Of a stretch of DNA of 64,000 bases, positions 59,491-64,000 are shown in pieces; the stretch's first letter is position 1; the number at the start of each line of letters is the position of its first letter. The translations under genes and the position numbers were made by a program. This DNA comes from Kriegella sp963975415 (GTDB lineage: Bacteria; Bacteroidota; Bacteroidia; Flavobacteriales; Flavobacteriaceae): the NCBI RefSeq assembly GCF_963975415.1, contig NZ_CAXBGN010000003.1:434001-498000 (forward strand), read 5' to 3'. The notes under the pieces were generated by a model that saw nothing but the letters and a program-made list of their open reading frames with translations, did no database searches and had not been told where the DNA came from.

Positions 59491-61368
59491 TTACTCCATG
59501 AGTGCCGAAAGTTCAAACCAACGTTCGGTTTTGGTGTCAATGGCGTCGGTGATTTCCTTTAGTCGAATAGACAGGGCATCGATATCTTCCCCTGATAATG
59601 AACTGTCGGCAAATTTGTGTTGTACTTCTCCTTTTTTGATTTCTAATTTTTTGATATCCCTTTCTAGGGTTTTGTATTCTTTTTGCTCTAAATAGGAAAG
59701 TTTAGGGGTCTTTTCTTCATTTTTCCAATCGTTTTTGACACTTTTCTGTTCGTTGGCATTTTCTTTAGCGTTTCTTTTGTCATCAAGGGCGCTGTCTTCA
59801 TAAACTCGAAAATCGGAATAGTTTCCTGGAAAATCCTGTATTTCTCCCTCACCGCGGAAAACAAAGAGGTGATCGACAATCTTATCCATAAAATAACGAT
59901 CGTGAGAAACCACGATAAGACATCCAGGAAAATCCAACAAGAAGTTCTCCAAGACATTTAGCGTTACAATATCAAGATCGTTGGTGGGTTCATCTAAAAT
60001 TAAAAAGTTAGGATTTTGAATGAGTACCGTACATAGGTAAAGTCTTTTGCGCTCCCCTCCACTTAGTTTGTCTACAAAATCATATTGTTTTTTACGGTCG
60101 AATAAAAATCGTTCGAGGAGCTGTTGGGCCGAAATTTGTTTTCCCTTTTTCAAGGGTATATAATCACCGAACTCACGAATTACGTCTATGACCTTCTGTC
60201 CTTCTTTTATAACGATTCCTTTTTGCGTATAATAGCCAAACTTTAGGGTCTCGCCCACCACAACTTTACCTGAGTCGGGTTTGTCGGTTCCTGTCAAGAT
60301 ATTTAAAAAAGTAGATTTTCCTGTGCCATTTTTACCAATAATACCTATGCGTTCGCCTTTTATGAAAGTGTATTCGAATTTGTCGAGTATGGGTTTGCCA
60401 GGATAAGATTTTGATATCTTGTGCAGTTCCAGAATTTTACTGCCGAGGCGTTCCATGTTAATTTCTAGTTGTATCTCATGGTCTTTTCGGCGTTGATTGG
60501 CTTTTTCTTTGATGGCACTGAAGTCATCGATTCGCGACTTTGATTTTGTGGTCCGTGCTTTTGGTTGGCGTCGCATCCATTCCAATTCTTTTTTAAAAAG
60601 ACGTTCCGATTTATGCTGTTCGACACTTTCCAATTCGATACGTGCTTCTTTCTTTTCTAGATAGTATGAATAGTTTCCTTTGTACGAATACAATGTACCA
60701 TTGTCGAGTTCCAAGATTTCGTTGCAAACACGTTCTAAAAAGAAACGGTCGTGGGTAACCATAAATAACGTAAACTTCTCTTTGGCAAAATACTGCTCTA
60801 GCCATTCGATCATTTCAAGATCCAAATGGTTGGTAGGTTCATCTAAAACCAACAACTCGGGGCGATTGATCAGGGCATTGGCCAAAGCCAACCGTTTTTT
60901 TTGTCCGCCGGACAGTTTACCGACTTTAACATTGAGGTCTTCGAGTTTTAATTTGAACAGAATCTGTTTGTACTGGGTTTCAAAATCCCAAGCATCAAAA
61001 CGCTCCATGGCCTCGAAGGCTTTTTGATATGCTTCAGCATCATCGGAGTTTGTCAAGGCTTTTTCGTAGCTACGTATGACCCTTAGAACTTCATTGTCAG
61101 ATGCAAAAATGGTTTCTTCTATGGTCAGTTCAGGGTTCAGATCAGGTTCTTGTTCTAAAAATGAAACTCGAATACCTTTTCGAAAATTTACTTGTCCGGA
61201 ATCGGCTGCATCCTTAGCCGACAGAATATTTAAAATGGATGTTTTTCCGGTCCCATTTTTAGCGATAAGAGCGATCTTTTGGTCTTTGTTGATACCAAAG
61301 GATATGTCTTGAAAAAGGACGCGTTCGCCATATGATTTGGCTATATTTTCAACAGTTACTAAATTCAT
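59491..61368 (-). CDS. ABC-F family ATPase (Uup type)
   Basis: A 625-residue soluble protein with two ABC domains and no membrane segment. Domain 1 has Walker A AKNGTGKTS, signature LSGGQKKRLALANAL and Walker B LLVLDEPTNHLDLE. Domain 2 has GKNGTGKST, LSGGERKRLYLCTVL and FLILDEPTNDLDIVT. The inter-domain linker is charged and helical (KARTTKSKSRID). A C-terminal coiled coil (about 550-625) is typical of Uup. ABC-F proteins act on ribosomes or in DNA structure maintenance. It abuts the DUF4105 gene, whose stop is the base before its start. Confidence 0.94.
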   Translation of the reverse strand: MNLVTVENIAKSYGERVLFQDISFGINKDQKIALIAKNGTGKTSILNILSAKDAADSGQVNFRKGIRVSFLEQEPDLNPELTIEETIFASDNEVLRVIRSYEKALTNSDDAEAYQKAFEAMERFDAWDFETQYKQILFKLKLEDLNVKVGKLSGGQKKRLALANALINRPELLVLDEPTNHLDLEMIEWLEQYFAKEKFTLFMVTHDRFFLERVCNEILELDNGTLYSYKGNYSYYLEKKEARIELESVEQHKSERLFKKELEWMRRQPKARTTKSKSRIDDFSAIKEKANQRRKDHEIQLEINMERLGSKILELHKISKSYPGKPILDKFEYTFIKGERIGIIGKNGTGKSTFLNILTGTDKPDSGKVVVGETLKFGYYTQKGIVIKEGQKVIDVIREFGDYIPLKKGKQISAQQLLERFLFDRKKQYDFVDKLSGGERKRLYLCTVLIQNPNFLILDEPTNDLDIVTLNVLENFLLDFPGCLIVVSHDRYFMDKIVDHLFVFRGEGEIQDFPGNYSDFRVYEDSALDDKRNAKENANEQKSVKNDWKNEEKTPKLSYLEQKEYKTLERDIKKLEIKKGEVQHKFADSSLSGEDIDALSIRLKEITDAIDTKTERWFELSALME

Positions 61369-62565
61369 TTATATGGGAATATTATTGGATGTTTTTATGC
61401 GGTTCGACAGCTGAAATAAAAATAGATATCGAACGGCAAGAAGTATAAGCAACGGAATAATCATTGGGGAAAACACCTGTATGTTTAGAAGCCAGACCAA
61501 AATGGTTGCTCCCAGAAGCACTAATAGCAACAGCAAGTATTTTGAAATCCAAACAGGTAAAGGTTTCTTGGAAATCATAAAAAAGGCAACTGCCAAATTC
61601 AATGGGAATACCCAAAAAAGGTTGAAATTGCCAACGGTTGTTGTGTGCTCGGTCAGAAACCAAAGGTGAAATAATAACAGGCCGGCCAACCCAGTGATAA
61701 AGAACAGTAAGAAATCAAACCATTTGGTTCGTCTCTTTTTTCTAAAGTCGTTATATGTTAGCGCAATGCCAAGAATTAGTATGAGGTTTAACCAAAATAG
61801 GGGCGAAGTAAAAAAGATCGAATTTTTGTTTCCCCTGACAGGTTCGAACACAACCTTTGTTTTCTCCGACAACGGTTTTCCGTTCAATGTGGCATGCGTT
61901 AGCTGCTTCATAATATAAGCTGGTAAGTACATGTGCTCTTGAGGGGTCGCTTTCTTGTCGATAACCGACCCTAGGGCCAAATCAATGCCAAAGGCTGCCC
62001 ACGAATTAAATTCCAGGTTTTGATGGATCAATTCACGAAAGGTATATTGTTCTTCTATATAATTGGGGCTGAACGTTAACTTGTTGTTGAAATTTTCTTT
62101 AAGAACGTCCCATATTTTAGTAGCACAGTTGTCATAAAAGAAATCATAGCGATAGTCCCTGTTTTCGGGTAAATAATTATGCTCTAAAAACTGGAACAAC
62201 TTATTTCGTTCTTCTAAAGAAAGGTTTAGCTTGTTTTCTTTCACCCATCTATCGTAATATTTGTATTCGGCTAGAAAACGTTCCATGCGTTGCCTACCCA
62301 AAGAATAGATGAGCTTACCTTGGGTGAATTCGAGATAAAACCAAGGCGGGTTAAAATCGAAAGTACCATAATTATAGACTGCATCTATACCCAGCGTTCT
62401 ATCTTGTACACGAAAAGCACTGTGGCCAAAGGAGGTGTAGAGGTCATCACCAGGACCACAGGTTAAAACACTAATTTCCGATAAAGGGGAAAGTTCGATT
62501 TTCTGCGAAAAACCAAAGGTCACCAAGGTCAGAAAAAAAAGTAAAATGATGTTCTTTGATTGCAT
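61369..62565 (-). CDS. DUF4105 membrane protein
   Basis: A 398-residue protein. Signal peptide about 1-20 (IILLFFLTLVTFGFS). The DUF4105 domain at about 25-230 has LTCGPGDDLYTSFGHSAFRVQD, YNYGTFDFNPPWFYLEF, RDYRYDFFYDNCATKIWD (Cys and His positions like a papain-fold NlpC-type site) and FNSWAAFGIDLALGS. Four to five membrane helices follow. The family is predicted to be a membrane-bound cysteine peptidase or acyltransferase, unproven. The ATG at 62565 is preferred over 62595. The ABC-F gene starts directly after its stop. Confidence 0.88.
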   Translation of the reverse strand: MQSKNIILLFFLTLVTFGFSQKIELSPLSEISVLTCGPGDDLYTSFGHSAFRVQDRTLGIDAVYNYGTFDFNPPWFYLEFTQGKLIYSLGRQRMERFLAEYKYYDRWVKENKLNLSLEERNKLFQFLEHNYLPENRDYRYDFFYDNCATKIWDVLKENFNNKLTFSPNYIEEQYTFRELIHQNLEFNSWAAFGIDLALGSVIDKKATPQEHMYLPAYIMKQLTHATLNGKPLSEKTKVVFEPVRGNKNSIFFTSPLFWLNLILILGIALTYNDFRKKRRTKWFDFLLFFITGLAGLLLFHLWFLTEHTTTVGNFNLFWVFPLNLAVAFFMISKKPLPVWISKYLLLLLVLLGATILVWLLNIQVFSPMIIPLLILLAVRYLFLFQLSNRIKTSNNIPI

Positions 62566-62699
62566 TGTAATAATGGTCAATATAATTGAGGGCAAATATC
62601 CGAATAAATAATGGACTAAATGGGTACTGAAAAATTGTCTTATTTTTACGCAAGTGATTTTTATGGACCATGACGGTCGAACACCTAACTTTTTCTAAG

Positions 62700-63449
62700 A
62701 TGAAACAGCATATTCCCAATTTAATTACTCTGCTCAACGTTTTCTGTGGTTGTGTAGCCTCGGTTTTTGCCGTAATGAACCAACTTGAGCTGGCGGCACT
62801 TTTTGTTTTCTTGGGAATATTTTTCGATTTCTTTGATGGATTGGCAGCACGCGTTTTAAACGTACAAAGTGAATTGGGGTTGCAACTTGATTCTTTGGCC
62901 GATGTCATTACAAGCGGATTGGTGCCGGGTATTGTAATGTTTCAGTTGTTGGATATGTCGCAAAGTGGCGGTTGGAATGCCTTTGATAACGCCACCTTTG
63001 CCGAAGGGTCACAAATATCAATGCTTCCTTTTTTTGGATTTCTGATTACCATGGCCTCGGCCTATCGTCTGGCCAAATTTAATTTAGATGAAAATCAGGT
63101 ATCCTCTTTTATAGGGCTTCCGACTCCCGCAAATGCGTTATTGATTTTGTCCCTTCCCTTGATTTTGTTATATCATAACAATGATGCGCTAAACTCGATT
63201 ATTCTAAACCAATGGTTTTTGATCGGTATGACGTTGCTGAGTGCCTACCTGTTAAATTCGAAAATTGCACTTTTTGCCCTAAAATTTAAAAACTGGAGCT
63301 TTAAGGATAACGCCCTGCGCTATATTTTCCTTATCGTGAGCTTAGTACTTTTGGTGACCATGCAGTTTTTAGCGGTTCCGATGATTATCGGGTTTTATAT
63401 TTTGGGTTCGGTGGCAGACAATTCAGCAGGCACGAAGAAGCGGGAATAA
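62700..63449 (+). CDS. pssA: CDP-diacylglycerol--serine O-phosphatidyltransferase
   Basis: A 249-residue inner-membrane enzyme that makes phosphatidylserine, precursor of phosphatidylethanolamine. The CDP-alcohol phosphotransferase motif is complete: DGLAARVLNVQSELGLQLDSLAD, i.e. D-G-x2-A-R-x8-G-x3-D-x3-D. About seven to eight membrane helices are present. The start at 62700 (MKQHIPNLITLLN) matches family N-termini; ten extra codons upstream are rejected. A near-consensus -7 box, TATTTTTA, lies at 62641-62648. Divergent from the DUF4105 gene. Confidence 0.94.
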   Translation: MKQHIPNLITLLNVFCGCVASVFAVMNQLELAALFVFLGIFFDFFDGLAARVLNVQSELGLQLDSLADVITSGLVPGIVMFQLLDMSQSGGWNAFDNATFAEGSQISMLPFFGFLITMASAYRLAKFNLDENQVSSFIGLPTPANALLILSLPLILLYHNNDALNSIILNQWFLIGMTLLSAYLLNSKIALFALKFKNWSFKDNALRYIFLIVSLVLLVTMQFLAVPMIIGFYILGSVADNSAGTKKRE

Positions 63450-63513
63450 ATACACGGAATAGAAAAAGTTTGAACAAAGTTTTGAACTTTAGGTATTCGT
63501 TTGGTCAAATTGA

Positions 63514-64000
63514 CTAAAAATCCAATTTCTTTTTACGGAGTTCGAAGTTCTGCCCCAAATATACTTTTCGAACCATTTCATCGGCAGCCAAGTCTTCGGG
63601 AATACCCGATTTAAGAATTCCACCTTCGAACATCAAGTACGATCGTTCGGTTATCGCCAAGGTTTCCTGTACATTGTGATCGGTAATAAGTATACCAATA
63701 TTCTTGTTCTTTAATTGGGCAACGATACGCTGAATGTCTTCGACAGCTACGGGGTCTACTCCCGCAAAAGGCTCATCCAACAAAATAAAACTAGGGTCAG
63801 TAGCCAGTGCACGGGCAATTTCAGTACGCCTGCGTTCGCCACCGGAAAGTAAATCTCCCCGGCTTTTTCGAATATGGCCCAATCCGAACTCTTCGATAAG
63901 CGACTCCATTTTCATATGCTGCTCTTTCTTACTCAATTTTGTAAGCTGCAGTACACTTAAAATATTCTTTTCAATGCTTAATTTTCGAAATACCGATGCT
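63514..64000 (-). CDS. lptB: LPS export ABC transporter ATPase, C-terminal part (cut by window edge)
   Basis: The frame stays open to the window end, encoding ASVFRKLSIEKNILSVLQL before the region with signature LSGGERRRTEIARALA, Walker B FILLDEPFAGVDPVAV and H-loop ITDHNVQE. The sequence after the signature and the ending KVYLGQNFELR match LptB, which powers LPS transport from the inner membrane by LptFG. The true start and Walker A lie beyond position 64000; the TTG at 63936 is an internal codon, not the start. About 162 residues are visible. The gene is convergent with pssA across 64 bases. Confidence 0.93.
   Translation of the reverse strand, partial: ASVFRKLSIEKNILSVLQLTKLSKKEQHMKMESLIEEFGLGHIRKSRGDLLSGGERRRTEIARALATDPSFILLDEPFAGVDPVAVEDIQRIVAQLKNKNIGILITDHNVQETLAITERSYLMFEGGILKSGIPEDLAADEMVRKVYLGQNFELRKKKLDF

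Overview
The window looks like chromosomal DNA of a Bacteroidota bacterium, most likely a marine member of the Flavobacteriaceae (Zobellia/Maribacter-like). This is inferred from moderately AT-rich DNA, repeated TAnnTTTG -7 promoter boxes typical of the phylum's primary sigma factor, a long SecA of about 1120 residues, families common in the group (DUF5606, DUF2795, DUF1080, DUF4105, CarboxypepD_reg-like), and a secreted vanadium haloperoxidase. No tRNA, rRNA, CRISPR array, transposase or prophage gene was found.

Layout. 1-1895: three envelope-glycan glycosyltransferase genes at the edge of a larger locus (a TupA-like ATP-grasp protein cut by the left end, and two GT2 enzymes). 2103-8226: a CarboxypepD_reg-like protein, dapD, ruvX, def, a DUF5606 protein and a large secreted esterase/peptidase. 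8316-14931: a DUF4287-DUF5655 protein, a hybrid histidine kinase facing an overlapping LytTR regulator, a vanadium haloperoxidase, and a TIR-receiver fusion. 15030-27043: a carbohydrate region with an exported GH20 hexosaminidase, two SGNH esterases, an RraA-like aldolase, an enolase-superfamily dehydratase, an aquaglyceroporin, a Gfo/Idh/MocA oxidoreductase, an SMP-30 lactonase, a Tat-exported sugar isomerase-like protein and a DUF3500 protein. Most of these carry export signals, which suggests a sugar-acid pathway outside the cytoplasm.

27230-37212: housekeeping and envelope genes (mazG, MATE pump, PAP2 phosphatase, ArnT-like transferase, LPG-synthase-type membrane protein, DPM-like GT2, meaB, DUF2911, OsmC, aldose epimerase). 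37320-39829: a tightly overlapped ECF sigma factor, putative anti-sigma factor and exported coiled-coil protein. 39932-43675: a two-domain DUF1080 lipoprotein, msrA, an M23-type peptidase without signal peptide, and a DinB protein. The DinB gene shares an intergenic region with a divergent WYL regulator, and this region contains two near-identical 16-bp palindromes.

45147-50875 is the most unusual part. Two almost identical tandem units each encode a 74-residue secreted peptide with a structured leader. A third, diverged paralogue lies about 4.6 kb away, and between them sits a tesA / ybbA-ybbP lipid-extraction module. All three peptides end in nearly the same cationic 28-residue block. 50921-64000: two paralogous HisKA_2 kinases, secA, a DUF2795 protein, cobalamin adenosyltransferase, a shrunken methyltransferase homologue, an ABC-F ATPase, DUF4105, pssA and an lptB gene cut by the right end. 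Three short genes or ORFs of 32 to 55 codons (50762-50875, 57475-57573, 58734-58901) were found by direct reading.
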